Source: Subtercola boreus (GTDB lineage: Bacteria > Actinomycetota > Actinomycetes > Actinomycetales > Microbacteriaceae). Taken from it: a stretch of DNA of 64,000 bases. Positions 8,826-19,709 of the stretch are shown one piece after another. The DNA lies in assembly GCF_003399625.1 (NCBI RefSeq), contig NZ_NBXA01000022.1, positions 1 to 64,000 of the forward strand, given 5' to 3'. The notes beneath the pieces are model-generated. The model saw nothing but the letters and a program-made list of their open reading frames with translations. It did no database searches and was not told where the DNA came from. Position numbers and translations under genes: made by a program. How positions within the stretch are numbered: position 1 is the stretch's first letter; every line of letters starts with the position of its first letter.

Positions 8826-9344
8826 ATGAACGATGTGACGAACCCGCCCGAAGAGCTCCATCCGCCCACCGGGCGCCAGCGGGTGGAGCAGGATGCCCAC
8901 CGGTACGGCCTCGCAGTCGAGATCGTCGAGCGACCCGCCGCCGGCAGTCTCGACGAAGCCGCCGCACTGCTCGGGCTCGACCCCTCCGACATCGTCAAGT
9001 CGCTCGTGGTGAAGCGGCACGACGGCGACTACCTGTTCGCACTTGTTCCGGGCGACAGGCAGATCAGCTGGTCGAAGCTCCGCACGCTGGTGGGAGTCAA
9101 CAAGCTCTCGCTGCCCTCCCCCGAGGCAGCCCTTGAGGCCACCGGCTACGAGCGCGGCACCATCACGCCCCTCGGCAGCACGACGGCCCTGCCGGTGTAC
9201 GCCGACGAACGGATGACCGGCAAACGCATCGCGCTGGGCGCCGGTGAGCACGGCCACTCCCTCTTCGCCGAGGCCGACGCCCTGCTGGCCGCCCTCGGCG
9301 CCACGGTCGCCGACATCACAGACCCCCTCAAGCCCCGCGCCTGA
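8826..9344 (+). CDS. YbaK/EbsC family aminoacyl-tRNA deacylase
   Basis: This 172-residue protein has the YbaK/ProX fold. Family features are DIVKSLVVK (with the conserved lysine, about residues 55-63), LVPGDRQISWSKLR, and a Gly/Thr-rich loop (TPLGSTTALPVYAD). Members hydrolyse mischarged tRNAs such as Cys-tRNA(Pro) or Ala-tRNA(Pro). I chose the ATG at 8826; the frame is open further upstream but without family similarity. TTGGAT lies 6 nt before this ATG and no ribosome site is obvious, so the mRNA may be leaderless. The gene is divergent from the DsbA-like gene and convergent with uppS. Confidence 0.85.
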   Translation: MNDVTNPPEELHPPTGRQRVEQDAHRYGLAVEIVERPAAGSLDEAAALLGLDPSDIVKSLVVKRHDGDYLFALVPGDRQISWSKLRTLVGVNKLSLPSPEAALEATGYERGTITPLGSTTALPVYADERMTGKRIALGAGEHGHSLFAEADALLAALGATVADITDPLKPRA

Positions 9345-9371
9345 TCGACAGTCCGCCGAAACGTCAGTCGG

Positions 9372-10178
9372 TCAGAGGCCGGCGGGGGTGTCGACGGCGC
9401 CGCCGAAGCGGCGGGCGCGGCCGGTGTAGTGCTCGATCGCCTGCCAGAGGTCTGCGCGCGTGAAGTCGGGCCAGAGCCGGTCGAGGAAGACCATCTCTGC
9501 GTACGCCGACTGCCACAGCATGAAGTTGCTCGTTCGCTGCTCGCCGGAGCTCCGCACGAACAGGTCGACGTCGGGCAGGTCGGGCACGTACAGGTGCTTC
9601 TGGATGAGCTTCTCGGAGATGCCCGACGGCTTCAGCCGCCCGGCAGCGACCTCCGCGGCGATCTGCTGCACGGCATCCGTGAGCTCGTTGCGCCCGCCGT
9701 AGTTCACGCACATGGTGAGCGTCAGCGTCGAGTTGCCGGCCGTGAGCTGCTCGGCGAACTGCAGCTCGTTGATCACGGAGGCCCAGAGCCGGGGGCGGCG
9801 ACCCGCCCAGCGCACCCGCACCCCCCACTCGTTCAACTGGTCCCGGCGACGGTGCAGCACCTCCCGGTTGAAACCCATCAGAAACCGCACCTCGTCGGGT
9901 GAGCGCTTCCAGTTCTCGGTCGAGAACGCGTACACGCTGAGATGCTTCACACCGATCTGGATGGCGCCCGCGACGACGTCGAGCAGCGCTGCCTCTCCGG
10001 CCTTGTGCCCTTCGACCCGGGTGAGTCCGCGGGAGTTGGCCCAGCGACCGTTGCCGTCCATGACGATCGCAACGTGCTTCGGCACCTGCGACACCGGGAT
10101 CTCGGGCGGATACAGCCCGGTGTAGTCGAGCGGCTTGAACTCGGCGGCCAGCGGTGAGGTCTTGCCTACTCGGCTCAT
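9372..10178 (-). CDS. uppS: Isoprenyl transferase (undecaprenyl diphosphate synthase type)
   Basis: This is a 268-residue cis-prenyltransferase that condenses isopentenyl diphosphate units to make the polyprenyl carrier for cell wall synthesis. The catalytic motif is [13 protein letters not shown] with Asp41. Further conserved blocks are [18 protein letters not shown] and, near the C-terminus, [15 protein letters not shown] and the Trp/Glu region [10 protein letters not shown]. In actinobacteria two such enzymes often divide the work (Z-farnesyl and decaprenyl synthases); which one this is cannot be told here. The ATG overlaps the recO stop (ATGA), giving a recO-uppS unit. I rejected a 54-residue N-terminal extension that is read only through recO. 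Confidence 0.95.
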   Translation of the reverse strand: MSRVGKTSPLAAEFKPLDYTGLYPPEIPVSQVPKHVAIVMDGNGRWANSRGLTRVEGHKAGEAALLDVVAGAIQIGVKHLSVYAFSTENWKRSPDEVRFLMGFNREVLHRRRDQLNEWGVRVRWAGRRPRLWASVINELQFAEQLTAGNSTLTLTMCVNYGGRNELTDAVQQIAAEVAAGRLKPSGISEKLIQKHLYVPDLPDVDLFVRSSGEQRTSNFMLWQSAYAEMVFLDRLWPDFTRADLWQAIEHYTGRARRFGGAVDTPAGL

Positions 10179-11014
10179 GCGGTCGGGGCTTTCGGTGAGG
10201 ATGTCAGGGAGGGCAGGGTGGGGAGGCCGGGGAACGAGGATGCCGCGTGACGGGCCAGTTGCGCATCCCGGAGCGTCTTCACCGGTTCGTTCGAGCGGTC
10301 GACGTGCTGGAGGGAGCGAAGGCCCCGTTCGAGGTGCCACTGGGCGTAGGCCGCGACGATGCCGCTGGCCTGGGACTTCACCCGGTCTGCGGCGGCATCG
10401 GCGAGCATCCAGTCGCCGGAGAGCAGCGCGCTCAGCAGTTCCAGCGTCGAACCGTCGAGCCGGGGAGTGCCGGGAGGTGCGAGTTCGTCACTCACGACGC
10501 CGCCGAGCTGCACCACGAACGCCGAGTGCGGGCCGGGGGCTCCCGAGACGGCGCAGTCGAAGAAGCTCGGTGCCCAGCCTGCCATCGAGAGGGCGCGGAG
10601 CAGGTAGGAGTCCAGGGTGAGGCTCGAGCCGTGCTCGCCCCGCGAGAGCGACCGGAGGGCGCCGACGAGCAGCAGGTACTGCTGCTGGGTCGCGTCGGCA
10701 TCAGTGAGTTTGTCGGCCGTCTCGACCATCGCACTGGCGGCCGTGTAACTGCCGTAGTCGGAAGCGATCTCGGCACCGTAGGAGGCGATCGTCACCGCCT
10801 GGGTGATCGTGTCGAGCGTACGGCCCTCGAAGAACTGCACGTCGGCGACCATGAACGGTTCGAGCCGGGCACCGAACTTCGACGCGGTGCGTCGCACCCC
10901 CTTCGCCACCGCACGGATCTTGCCGTGCTGGCGCGAGAGCATCGTGACGATGCGGTCGGCTTCACCCAGCTTGTGGGTGCGGAGCACGACGACTTCATCA
11001 CGGTAGAGGGGCAC
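10175..11014 (-). CDS. recO: DNA repair protein RecO
   Basis: RecO (279 residues) acts with RecF and RecR to load RecA on gapped DNA. The N-terminal OB fold is clear: [20 protein letters not shown], ending the first block with RIVTML, then [24 protein letters not shown]. The middle part is the usual helical domain (residues ~80-240). The GTG start has no ribosome site, but a GATAAT hexamer ends 6 nt upstream, so the transcript is probably leaderless. uppS follows with a 4 bp overlap. The C-terminal Pro/Ser-rich tail is not conserved in the family. Confidence 0.93.
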   Translation of the reverse strand: MPLYRDEVVVLRTHKLGEADRIVTMLSRQHGKIRAVAKGVRRTASKFGARLEPFMVADVQFFEGRTLDTITQAVTIASYGAEIASDYGSYTAASAMVETADKLTDADATQQQYLLLVGALRSLSRGEHGSSLTLDSYLLRALSMAGWAPSFFDCAVSGAPGPHSAFVVQLGGVVSDELAPPGTPRLDGSTLELLSALLSGDWMLADAAADRVKSQASGIVAAYAQWHLERGLRSLQHVDRSNEPVKTLRDAQLARHAASSFPGLPTLPSLTSSPKAPTA

Positions 11015-11020
11015 CTGCCA

Positions 11021-11026
11021 ATTATC
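11021..11026 (-). promoter_or_regulatory. Predicted -10 element of recO (leaderless start)
   Basis: Read on the minus strand, GATAAT ends exactly 6 nt before the recO GTG, with TGGCAG between. There is no Shine-Dalgarno sequence. The TCAGCC-ctgc-GGCTGA inverted repeat at 11025-11040 overlaps it and may end the leuA transcript. Confidence 0.55.
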
Positions 11027-11070
11027 AGCCCTGCGGCTGACAGTGGTGGGAGGCGCCCCTCAGGGTCGTG

Positions 11071-12966
<1,896 letters not shown>

Positions 12967-12972
12967 AGGCTA
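12967..12972 (-). promoter_or_regulatory. Predicted -10 element of the leuL-leuA transcript
   Basis: TAGCCT on the minus strand ends 6 nt before the leader GTG. It lies only a few bases after the stop codon of the upstream MprF-like gene. Confidence 0.6.
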
Positions 12973-12978
12973 GCACTA

Positions 12979-15498
12979 TCAACTGCGGGTGAGGAAGCCG
13001 AACGCGTGCCGGGCAGAGAACGTCGGCACATAGGCCCTCGCCAGACTCACGCCGACGACGGGCAGGGCGAGCGGGTCGGCGTAGGCGAGATACAGGGGCA
13101 CCCGTGCCGGCTTGAACTTCTGTTTGAACGACAGCAGCGACTGGAATCCGTAGACCGGTTCGAGGGCCCGGCCGAGAACGCTCAACAGGGCCTGGGTCGC
13201 GTTCTCCTGGCGGGCCGGGTTCGCCGCGTCATCCGGAGCACCCTGGGCGAGCGGCGCCGCGGAGAGACTGACGAAGTCGAGGCCGCCCGCCTTCGCCCCG
13301 AGAATGGTCTCAGCGATCAGGAACTCCATCACCCCGTTCACGGAGTCGGGCCGGCGCCGCATGAAGTCGAGCGTCCACCCGCACACCGTGCCGGCACGGT
13401 AGCTCGGCAGCCAGCTGGTCACGCCCAGCACGGCACCGTCGGTGTCGACGGCCAGCATCAGCCGCACATCCGGATCGGTCAGTTCGTCGAGGCCTCCGAG
13501 GGTGAATCCCATCTCGGGCAGGTCCTTCTCGGCCACCCAGAGTTCGGAGATGTCCCGCACCTGGGCGACCTGGGAGGCACTGAGCTTGGCGAACGACGTC
13601 CACTCGGCCGTGATCCCGAGCTTCACGGCCTTGTTGATGGCGGTACGGATGCCCTGCATCTTCTTTCCCTCGAGGCTGAACGAGGCCACCTCGACGACCG
13701 CCTCTTCCGCGATCTGCATGAGCGACCAGTGCATCTGCCGGAATTCGGGCGCGAGTTCGCCCGACACCGCGTAGAAGACCGGGGTCCAGCCGTGGTCGGT
13801 CGCGAACCGGGCGAAGTCCGCCAGAGCCCCCGCCCGATCATCCGGAGCACAGAGCGGCTCACCGGTCGCGATGGCGATGCCGTTGATCACCCGGTAGGCC
13901 ACCGCCGGTGCACCCTGCTCCGGGCCACCGAACCAGTAGTGGTGCCCGCTCCAGGTGGCCATCCACGACAGGGAACCGGTCGCCCCGGAGTACAGGAGCG
14001 AACGGATGCGCGCACTCGCATTCGCCTCAGAACCGAGCTTCAACCGGCTGATCGACAGCAGGGCCGCGATGACGACGACGATCCAGAAGGCGGGTCCGAC
14101 CCATTCGTAGAGAAGCCGTGTCGCGTCGCTCGACGGGAACACATCCGCGCGCTCGAGGGTGAGGAATCCGACCGGCATGAACCGCTCGGGCAAGTCGACC
14201 GCGAGGTCGCCGAGCGAGACGACCGGGGTGAAGTCGGCCCGGAGCAGCCAGGCCAGGGAGAGGTACACGGCAGCGACCACTCCGAGGGCGACCGACACGA
14301 CCACGAAGAAACGCGGTGTCGCCCCGGCCGAGAACTCGCTCGGGAAGATGCGGAGGCTCGACACCAGCAGCCCGGCGATGAGAAGCGGCAGCACGATGGA
14401 GATGACCACAGAGATGCTGTGCTGGTCGAACTGGCCGTTCGAGAGATCGAAGAACGTGTTCGCACCGATCGCGGGGAACACCCCGTAGTAGGTGAGGCCG
14501 AGTACGGCAAAGAAGAGGTTGACGGCGACGGCGAGCCAGAGTGCGACCCGCCGGCCACGCACGATCCCGAGCGCCGAGACGAGGAGCACGACGAGCGGGA
14601 GGAGGGTGACGAGCACGGGGCCGACCCCGTCGAGCCGCGCCGCAGCGACCGCGTCGGAGCACAGCTCGCTGTACTGCCCGGACACACAGGCAGACGCGAT
14701 GTCGGCCTGGTTCGACAGGGTGTCCCGAAACAGCAGGCCGAGGGGCTGCAACGGTCCGAAACCGTTCGGCGAGACGATGGTGATGAGGGGGCCGACGGCC
14801 GTGATCGCCACGAGGGACGCAAGGAGCGAACGGAGCTCGCGGTGGCTGCTGCGGGTGACGCGGCGGGCCGCCGGGCCATCCCGTCGTCGCCGGAGGAACA
14901 TGCCGAACAGCAGACCGACCACGGCCGCCAGAAGTCGGTAGAGGTCGGAGGGCAACCCGGAGTAGAGCACGAACATCAGAAGCGCTGCGAAGCCGAGAAC
15001 CCGGATACGGCGCCGCAGCAGAGGGCCGGCGAAGGCGCTGGCCGCCAGGATCGCTCCCACCACCGGGATCAGCGGATCGATCGTGGCCATCGAGCGCACC
15101 TGCTCGGCCGCGATCACCTGCAGCCAGATGCCGAGGCCCTGTAGAGCCAGGCCGAGGGCGCTCGCCACAACGGCCACGGTCAGATAGACCACGACGGTGC
15201 GCCAGGTGCCGAGCAGTCGTTCTGCCGCGCCGAGCACGATGAGGATGATCGGCACCAGCACGACGATGTGCAGGGCCCGCGCGGCGAAGAGCACGCTCGT
15301 GATCCCCGCGAACCAGTGGTGCTGGCTGACGACCTGGTCGAAACTCAACGAGAGGAGGCTCTCGAAGAGACGCCCGAGAGAGGCCCGGAACACCATCTGC
15401 AGGATGCCCACCACGATCGCGACTCCCGCGATCACCCAGGTGAACGGGATCGACTGGGCCCACCGCGCGACCGAGGCGAGCCAGGGCCGAAGCGTCAC
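12979..15498 (-). CDS. MprF-like membrane aminoacyl-phospholipid synthase (DUF2156)
   Basis: This is an 839-residue protein. The N-terminal ~500 residues hold many hydrophobic helices; the first ~220 look rhomboid-like. The cytoplasmic C-terminal part (about 510-839) is the DUF2156/MprF synthase domain, with SLEGKKMQGIRTAINKA, the GVMEFLIAE helix, FVSLSAAPLAQG and YGFQSLLSFKQKFKP as hallmarks. Such enzymes transfer an amino acid (Lys, Ala or others) from tRNA to a membrane lipid, altering surface charge. The GTG start overlaps the stop of the upstream esterase gene (GTGA), which fixes the start and shows coupling. The amino acid and the lipid (phosphatidylglycerol or diacylglycerol) cannot be read from the sequence. 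Confidence 0.85.
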   Translation of the reverse strand: MTLRPWLASVARWAQSIPFTWVIAGVAIVVGILQMVFRASLGRLFESLLSLSFDQVVSQHHWFAGITSVLFAARALHIVVLVPIILIVLGAAERLLGTWRTVVVYLTVAVVASALGLALQGLGIWLQVIAAEQVRSMATIDPLIPVVGAILAASAFAGPLLRRRIRVLGFAALLMFVLYSGLPSDLYRLLAAVVGLLFGMFLRRRRDGPAARRVTRSSHRELRSLLASLVAITAVGPLITIVSPNGFGPLQPLGLLFRDTLSNQADIASACVSGQYSELCSDAVAAARLDGVGPVLVTLLPLVVLLVSALGIVRGRRVALWLAVAVNLFFAVLGLTYYGVFPAIGANTFFDLSNGQFDQHSISVVISIVLPLLIAGLLVSSLRIFPSEFSAGATPRFFVVVSVALGVVAAVYLSLAWLLRADFTPVVSLGDLAVDLPERFMPVGFLTLERADVFPSSDATRLLYEWVGPAFWIVVVIAALLSISRLKLGSEANASARIRSLLYSGATGSLSWMATWSGHHYWFGGPEQGAPAVAYRVINGIAIATGEPLCAPDDRAGALADFARFATDHGWTPVFYAVSGELAPEFRQMHWSLMQIAEEAVVEVASFSLEGKKMQGIRTAINKAVKLGITAEWTSFAKLSASQVAQVRDISELWVAEKDLPEMGFTLGGLDELTDPDVRLMLAVDTDGAVLGVTSWLPSYRAGTVCGWTLDFMRRRPDSVNGVMEFLIAETILGAKAGGLDFVSLSAAPLAQGAPDDAANPARQENATQALLSVLGRALEPVYGFQSLLSFKQKFKPARVPLYLAYADPLALPVVGVSLARAYVPTFSARHAFGFLTRS

Positions 15499-16808
15499 GG
15501 GGCGAGCCCCCAGTGCGACGCCAGCAGGCCGACGCCGCGGGCGAAGGAATACGTGGCTGTCGTGTAGTCGTGGCCGCTCCCCGGTGCCACGAACGAGGTG
15601 GTGGTCATCCCGGCCGCCTGGGCCGCGGCGGCGACGGTGAGCTGGGTGGCGAGGAACTCCGGGTCGTTCTCGCCGACGGCGAAGACCGCGTAACTCCCGG
15701 TGTACGGTGTGTGTTCCCGAAGAATAGTCAGGGGCTGGGCAGCTGTGTAGGCCGACACGCTCCCGGCGAACCCGGAGTCGATGGTCTCCTGCGGCGTGCT
15801 CCCGTTGGTGGGTACCAGTTCGCCGGAGATGTCGAGGAGGGCACCGAAGAGCTCCGGATGCTCGGCTCCCAGCTGGATCGCGCAGGTTCCCCCTTCGGAG
15901 AAGCCGGCGATCGCCCACGTCTCCGGTGCGGCGCTGGCGGGCAGGTGTGCGGTGATCCAGGCCACCACGTCGACACTCAGGTAGGTGGCCGCGTTTCCGA
16001 GGGCACCGTCGACGCACATCGGATTGTTCTCGGGGGCGCCGAGCTGGTCGGGGCTCACCACGATCGGGGCGAGACCGTTGTGCGTTTTCGCGAACGCGTC
16101 GAGCGACTCCGTGAGGTGACCGGAGACCAGCGGATCGGCCGGGGCGCCCGGTTGGCCCGAGAGGGCGATGACGACAGGAAGCGCCGGCGGATGCGCCACG
16201 AGTGCAGCGGGTGGCAGGTAGACGAGGCCGTCGCGGGCGTGGAATCCCGAGACGGTGCCGGGGATCCGCACGCTGGAGGTCGAGCCTGCGGCCGGGAGGT
16301 CAGCTGGTGGCTGCCAGCTGGTGTACAGCGGGTCGGCGAAGGCGACGGCCTCCCCCAGCACCGGAAGGGACGACGCGTCGTAGGGGCTCACGCCGGCCAG
16401 GGACTGGATCGTGGGATACGTTCCGATGTCGATGTTGACACTCATCGCACCCGCAGCGAGAAACACGACCGCGCCAAGAGCGCCGAGCAGTTTTCGGCGG
16501 AGGCGCCCGGCCACCACGGAACAGAGCCCGAGCGCGACACCGGCAACCGCAGCCGCGATCCAGGCACGGGTGACGAGGGAGAACGACACGCCGAAGAGGT
16601 TCAGCACGTCATCCGTGAACCAGGTGAGGAGGGCCCCTGCCACAGCGCCCACGACCATCACGATGAGGCAGACGGTGACCCAGCGACCGCGGATCCAGGT
16701 CGCGTTCGGCCGCGCAACCACCAGCACCAGTGCCAGCAGCAGAGCGACCGCGTAGAGCACCCACACCACGGGTCCGTCGACGATGCTTGCGCTCCCGAAA
16801 GAACCCAT
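15495..16808 (-). CDS. Membrane-anchored alpha/beta-hydrolase fold esterase
   Basis: This is a 437-residue protein with about four hydrophobic segments in the first ~140 residues, followed by an extracytoplasmic esterase domain of the Esterase D/putative esterase type. The nucleophile elbow is IAGFSEGGTCA (Ser in GFSEG), a later Asp is in VGENDPEF, and the His is in PGSGHDYTT near the end. ATG 16808 has GAGG 7 nt upstream. It is coupled to the MprF-like synthase; in Corynebacterium and related actinobacteria, aminoacyl-lipid synthases are partnered with a hydrolase that removes the amino acid, and this gene fits that role by context. The substrate is inferred, not shown. Confidence 0.78.
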   Translation of the reverse strand: MGSFGSASIVDGPVVWVLYAVALLLALVLVVARPNATWIRGRWVTVCLIVMVVGAVAGALLTWFTDDVLNLFGVSFSLVTRAWIAAAVAGVALGLCSVVAGRLRRKLLGALGAVVFLAAGAMSVNIDIGTYPTIQSLAGVSPYDASSLPVLGEAVAFADPLYTSWQPPADLPAAGSTSSVRIPGTVSGFHARDGLVYLPPAALVAHPPALPVVIALSGQPGAPADPLVSGHLTESLDAFAKTHNGLAPIVVSPDQLGAPENNPMCVDGALGNAATYLSVDVVAWITAHLPASAAPETWAIAGFSEGGTCAIQLGAEHPELFGALLDISGELVPTNGSTPQETIDSGFAGSVSAYTAAQPLTILREHTPYTGSYAVFAVGENDPEFLATQLTVAAAAQAAGMTTTSFVAPGSGHDYTTATYSFARGVGLLASHWGLAP

Positions 16809-16925
16809 GCAGCAACCTCGATCTGTGTTTCCAGCCCCCCGCAGCCCCGGTGGGGACGCCGACGCCCAGTGTGCTGGGCCTTTCTGAATGTAGTCTGTAG
16901 AGACCGAACCGGAAGGCCGTGACAC

Positions 16926-17813
16926 ATGGACATCCTCATCTCCGGTGGGTCGGGGTTCATCGGCACCGAGCTCACCAGGCAGCTCCGCCAGAGCGGGCAC
17001 GAGGTGGTGCGGCTTGTGCGGCACCCGACTCGGAACGCCGACGAACGCATGTGGGACCCGGATGCGCTCTGGCTGAACCCCGAGGCCGTCGAACGCGCCG
17101 ACGCGGTGATCAACCTGTCGGGCGCATCCATCTCCCGTCTCCCGTGGACGCTGGCGTACAAGCGCGTCATCCTCGAATCCCGGGTCAACGCCACCTCAAC
17201 GCTCGCCACTGCGATCACCCGGGCCGAGAAGCCGCCGACGGTGTTCCTCAGCGGGTCGGCTGTGGGGTACTACGGCGACCGTCCCGGCGAGGTGCTCACC
17301 GAGCAGAGCCCGATCGGATCGGGGTTCCTGCCGAAGGTCGTCGATGCCTGGGAACGTGCCTCCCAGGTTGCCGCACCTGTCACGCGCGTGGTGAACTTCC
17401 GCACGGGCGTTGTGCTCGGAGCCGGCGGACTGACGAACACGCTGAAGCTCATCGCCCGCCTCGGCGGTGCAGGGCCGCTCGGATCGGGAACCCAGCACTG
17501 GCCCTGGATCAGCCTGCACGACGAAGCCGCCGGCATTCGCCACCTGCTCGACTCCACCCTGAGCGGACCGGTGAATCTCGCCGCGCCCCAGCCGGCGACC
17601 GCAGCCGAGGTCATGAGGACGATCGCCGAGCAGGTGCACCGGCCGTACTGGCTGCCCGCGCCGGCGTGGGCGATAAAGGGCATCCTGGCCGATGCAGGCA
17701 GGGAGCTCATCCTGAGCGATCAGAACGAGTCGTCGGAACTGATCGTCTCCGACGGTTTCGCCTTCACCGACACCGACCTCGGTGAGACGGTGGCGAAGGC
17801 GCTGGCCGGCTGA
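16926..17813 (+). CDS. TIGR01777 family epimerase (SDR superfamily, YfcH-like)
   Basis: This is a 295-residue NAD(P)-binding protein. The N-terminus DILISGGSGFIGTELTR carries the GGSGFIG nucleotide motif (7-13). Other family blocks are NLSGASIS, SGSAVGYYGD (about residues 98-107), WISLHDEA and NLAAPQPAT. The C-terminal DUF1731-like helix is present. The enzymatic reaction of this family is not established, though some members act in cell division or cell-wall sugar metabolism. It is divergent from the esterase gene, with a 117 bp gap that should hold both promoters; GGAAGG about 9 nt before the ATG is a reasonable ribosome site. Confidence 0.88.
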   Translation: MDILISGGSGFIGTELTRQLRQSGHEVVRLVRHPTRNADERMWDPDALWLNPEAVERADAVINLSGASISRLPWTLAYKRVILESRVNATSTLATAITRAEKPPTVFLSGSAVGYYGDRPGEVLTEQSPIGSGFLPKVVDAWERASQVAAPVTRVVNFRTGVVLGAGGLTNTLKLIARLGGAGPLGSGTQHWPWISLHDEAAGIRHLLDSTLSGPVNLAAPQPATAAEVMRTIAEQVHRPYWLPAPAWAIKGILADAGRELILSDQNESSELIVSDGFAFTDTDLGETVAKALAG

Positions 17814-17832
17814 GCCCGGCGGGCGGCCGCGC

Positions 17833-18291
17833 CTATGCGGCGTTCGGCTGCACCTGGTAGAACGCGATCGCCTGCCGGAGCGCCTTCCGCGCCCGCTTGC
17901 GGTCACCGCTCGCGTCGTAGGCGAGACCCAGCCGGAACCATGCCTTCCAGCTCTCGGGCGCAGATTCGACCTCCGCACGGTAGAGCTCGAACTCGGCGTC
18001 GGCGTCGGCGCGGTACGGGCGTCCGCTCGGGCGCTTCGGCAGGTCATCCACCGGCAGGTCGTCGTTGTTCCGCAGGATGCCGACGAGCTTCTGGGTGCGG
18101 AATCCGAAGAGCAGCTCGCGGTAGAGAGCCCAGGCACCCACCACCGGCAGAACCAGCAGGGCCACACCGATGCCGATGCCGATGCCGGCCGGGTCACCCG
18201 TGCCGATGAAAAGCAGGGCGTGCTGGAACATCAGCGCGATGTACATCACGAGCAGCAGGGCCATCACCAGGGCCGCGATCCGGCCCTTCAT
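17833..18291 (-). CDS. Membrane protein with a TPR-like C-terminus
   Basis: This 152-residue protein starts with two hydrophobic helices (about 5-30 and 35-58). A soluble C-terminal part follows, with one tetratricopeptide-like helix pair: SWKAWFRLGLAYDASGD and RKRARKALRQAIAFY. The ATG overlaps the dapB stop (ATGA), so it is translated with dapB. The motif suggests protein binding at the cytoplasmic membrane face; no enzymatic signature is present. Similar short TPR proteins next to dapB occur in Microbacteriaceae to my knowledge, but no function is known. Confidence 0.75.
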   Translation of the reverse strand: MKGRIAALVMALLLVMYIALMFQHALLFIGTGDPAGIGIGIGVALLVLPVVGAWALYRELLFGFRTQKLVGILRNNDDLPVDDLPKRPSGRPYRADADAEFELYRAEVESAPESWKAWFRLGLAYDASGDRKRARKALRQAIAFYQVQPNAA

Positions 18292-19121
18292 GCGGTGGTC
18301 GCCCGTGCCGCCTGGCCCGAGACCCGCTCCGGCTCGGGCACCCAGCCGTCGTCGGGCGCGGCTGCGGCGCGGAGGAGACGGTTGAGGTCGAGCAGCCTGT
18401 CGAGCCCCACGACGACCCCCGTCGCCGTGGTAGCGGCCCGGAGGCCGAGCAGGATTCCCGCCTCGTACGACGTCGACGACAGGGTCTCGTGGCTGAGGGT
18501 CAGCACCTCGCCCACGCCGCCGAAGATCACGGACTGCTTCGCGACGACTCCCTGCATCCGGAGGCTGTGCACGGGAACGCTCGCCACCTGCTGGCCTCTC
18601 GCCCGCTGGTCGGTGTGCGGAGCGGAGACCGGGCCGACCCCGCTTCGTGCCGCGGCGATGAGTTCGGCGGTGCGCACGGCGGTGCCCGAGGGAGAGTCCA
18701 CCTTGGTGGCGCCGTGCGCCTCGACGATCTCGATGGAATCGAAGAACTGCGCCGCCATGGCCGCGAAGGCTGTGGCGAGAACCGAGCCGAGCGAGAAGTT
18801 CGGCACGATGACCACTCCGGTGCCAGGCGTCGCCGCCACACGGTGCTCGAGGGCGAGGATGCGATCGCCCGACCACCCGGAGGTGCCGACCAGAACGTTG
18901 ATGCCGTGCGAGACGGCGAAGTCGACCACGGCCTGGCTCGCGGCCGGCACCGTGACATCGAGCACGACGTCGGCCCCGATCATCCCGTCGAGGGCATCCT
19001 TCGAGCCCAGCTCGGCGACGATCTCGAACTCGGCTGCGGCACCGGATTCGCGCGTCAGCAGTTCGTGCGCCAGGCGCCCCATCTTGCCCGACGCGCCGAC
19101 GATGGCCACCTTGGTACTCAT
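18288..19121 (-). CDS. dapB: 4-hydroxy-tetrahydrodipicolinate reductase
   Basis: DapB (277 residues) reduces the product of DapA in the lysine and diaminopimelate pathway, feeding peptidoglycan. The N-terminal dinucleotide motif is VAIVGASGKMGRL, and the substrate/catalytic region EAHGATKVDSPSGTA carries the Lys-Asp-Ser-Pro-Ser-Gly signature. GTSGW and NFSLGSV are further family blocks. The C-terminal ~25 residues after the conserved helix (ending in PERVSGQAARATTA) are variable. The start ATG lies 6 nt after TAGATT without a ribosome site, so the mRNA is probably leaderless. The divergent GNAT gene starts only 35 bp away. Confidence 0.95.
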   Translation of the reverse strand: MSTKVAIVGASGKMGRLAHELLTRESGAAAEFEIVAELGSKDALDGMIGADVVLDVTVPAASQAVVDFAVSHGINVLVGTSGWSGDRILALEHRVAATPGTGVVIVPNFSLGSVLATAFAAMAAQFFDSIEIVEAHGATKVDSPSGTAVRTAELIAAARSGVGPVSAPHTDQRARGQQVASVPVHSLRMQGVVAKQSVIFGGVGEVLTLSHETLSSTSYEAGILLGLRAATTATGVVVGLDRLLDLNRLLRAAAAPDDGWVPEPERVSGQAARATTA

Positions 19122-19127
19122 AGGGAC

Positions 19128-19133
19128 AATCTA
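19128..19133 (-). promoter_or_regulatory. Predicted -10 element of dapB (leaderless start)
   Basis: TAGATT on the minus strand ends 6 nt before the dapB ATG. With the divergent GNAT element at 19145-19150, two leaderless promoters lie back to back within 35 bp. Confidence 0.62.
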
Positions 19134-19144
19134 CCAAGCGCGCG

Positions 19145-19150
19145 TAGGCT
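19145..19150 (+). promoter_or_regulatory. Predicted -10 element of the GNAT gene (leaderless start)
   Basis: TAGGCT ends 6 nt before the GTG at 19157, and there is no Shine-Dalgarno sequence between. Confidence 0.6.
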
Positions 19151-19156
19151 TTCCCT

Positions 19157-19669
19157 GTGCGCCTCGTCGAAACCACGGTCACCGATCCGGATGCCCAGCT
19201 GCTGCTCGGGCACTACTTCGCCTCCCGTGCTGATGGCTTTCCGCCCGAACTCGGCACGTACCGGGTGACGTTCCCCGACCCGACCCGGTTCGTGCCCCCG
19301 CACGGCGTCTTCGTGGTGCTGCGGGGCGACGTGGTGCTGCGGGGCGAGGTGGTGCGGCCGGGTTACGCTGACGTGCCGCTCGGCTGCGGCGGCATCCGGC
19401 GCCTGGACACTCCTGACGACGAGACCCCCACCTTCGAGGTGAAACACGTGTGGCTCGAACCTCCAGCGCGCGGGCAGGGCTGGGCGGGCATCCTGATGCA
19501 GCACCTCGAAGACCGGGCGAAGAGCCTCGGCGCGGCAGCCGTCGTGCTCGACACGAATGCGAGCCTCCTGGGCGCGGCGAAGCTCTACACGCGGCGCGGC
19601 TACGAGAACATCCCGGCCTACAACGACAACCCGAATGCGACGAACTGGTACCGCAAAGCGCTGGCCTGA
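19157..19669 (+). CDS. GNAT family N-acetyltransferase
   Basis: This is a 170-residue acetyltransferase. The acetyl-CoA binding motif A is VWLEPPARGQGWAGILM (Arg/Gln-x-x-Gly-x-Gly/Ala form), followed by AAAVVLDTNASLLGA and an aromatic C-terminal strand, LYTRRGYENIPAYND. This arrangement is common in small-molecule GNATs; the substrate is unknown. The internal stretch FVVLRGDVVLRGEVVRPG contains a short in-frame duplication (VVLRG repeated, from near-identical 21 bp units around 19310-19350). The GTG start fits a leaderless transcript. It is divergent from dapB. Confidence 0.85.
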   Translation: MRLVETTVTDPDAQLLLGHYFASRADGFPPELGTYRVTFPDPTRFVPPHGVFVVLRGDVVLRGEVVRPGYADVPLGCGGIRRLDTPDDETPTFEVKHVWLEPPARGQGWAGILMQHLEDRAKSLGAAAVVLDTNASLLGAAKLYTRRGYENIPAYNDNPNATNWYRKALA

Positions 19670-19709
19670 CGGCTGTCCGGAAGCGTGGGAGTGTGGGACG
19701 CGCGCGCCG

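Noticed and set aside
15499-16017. 173-residue N-terminal extension of the MprF-like protein
   Set aside because: The extension overlaps the esterase gene in another frame and is Arg/Gly/Pro-rich; the GTG at 15498 with the GTGA overlap is the natural start.
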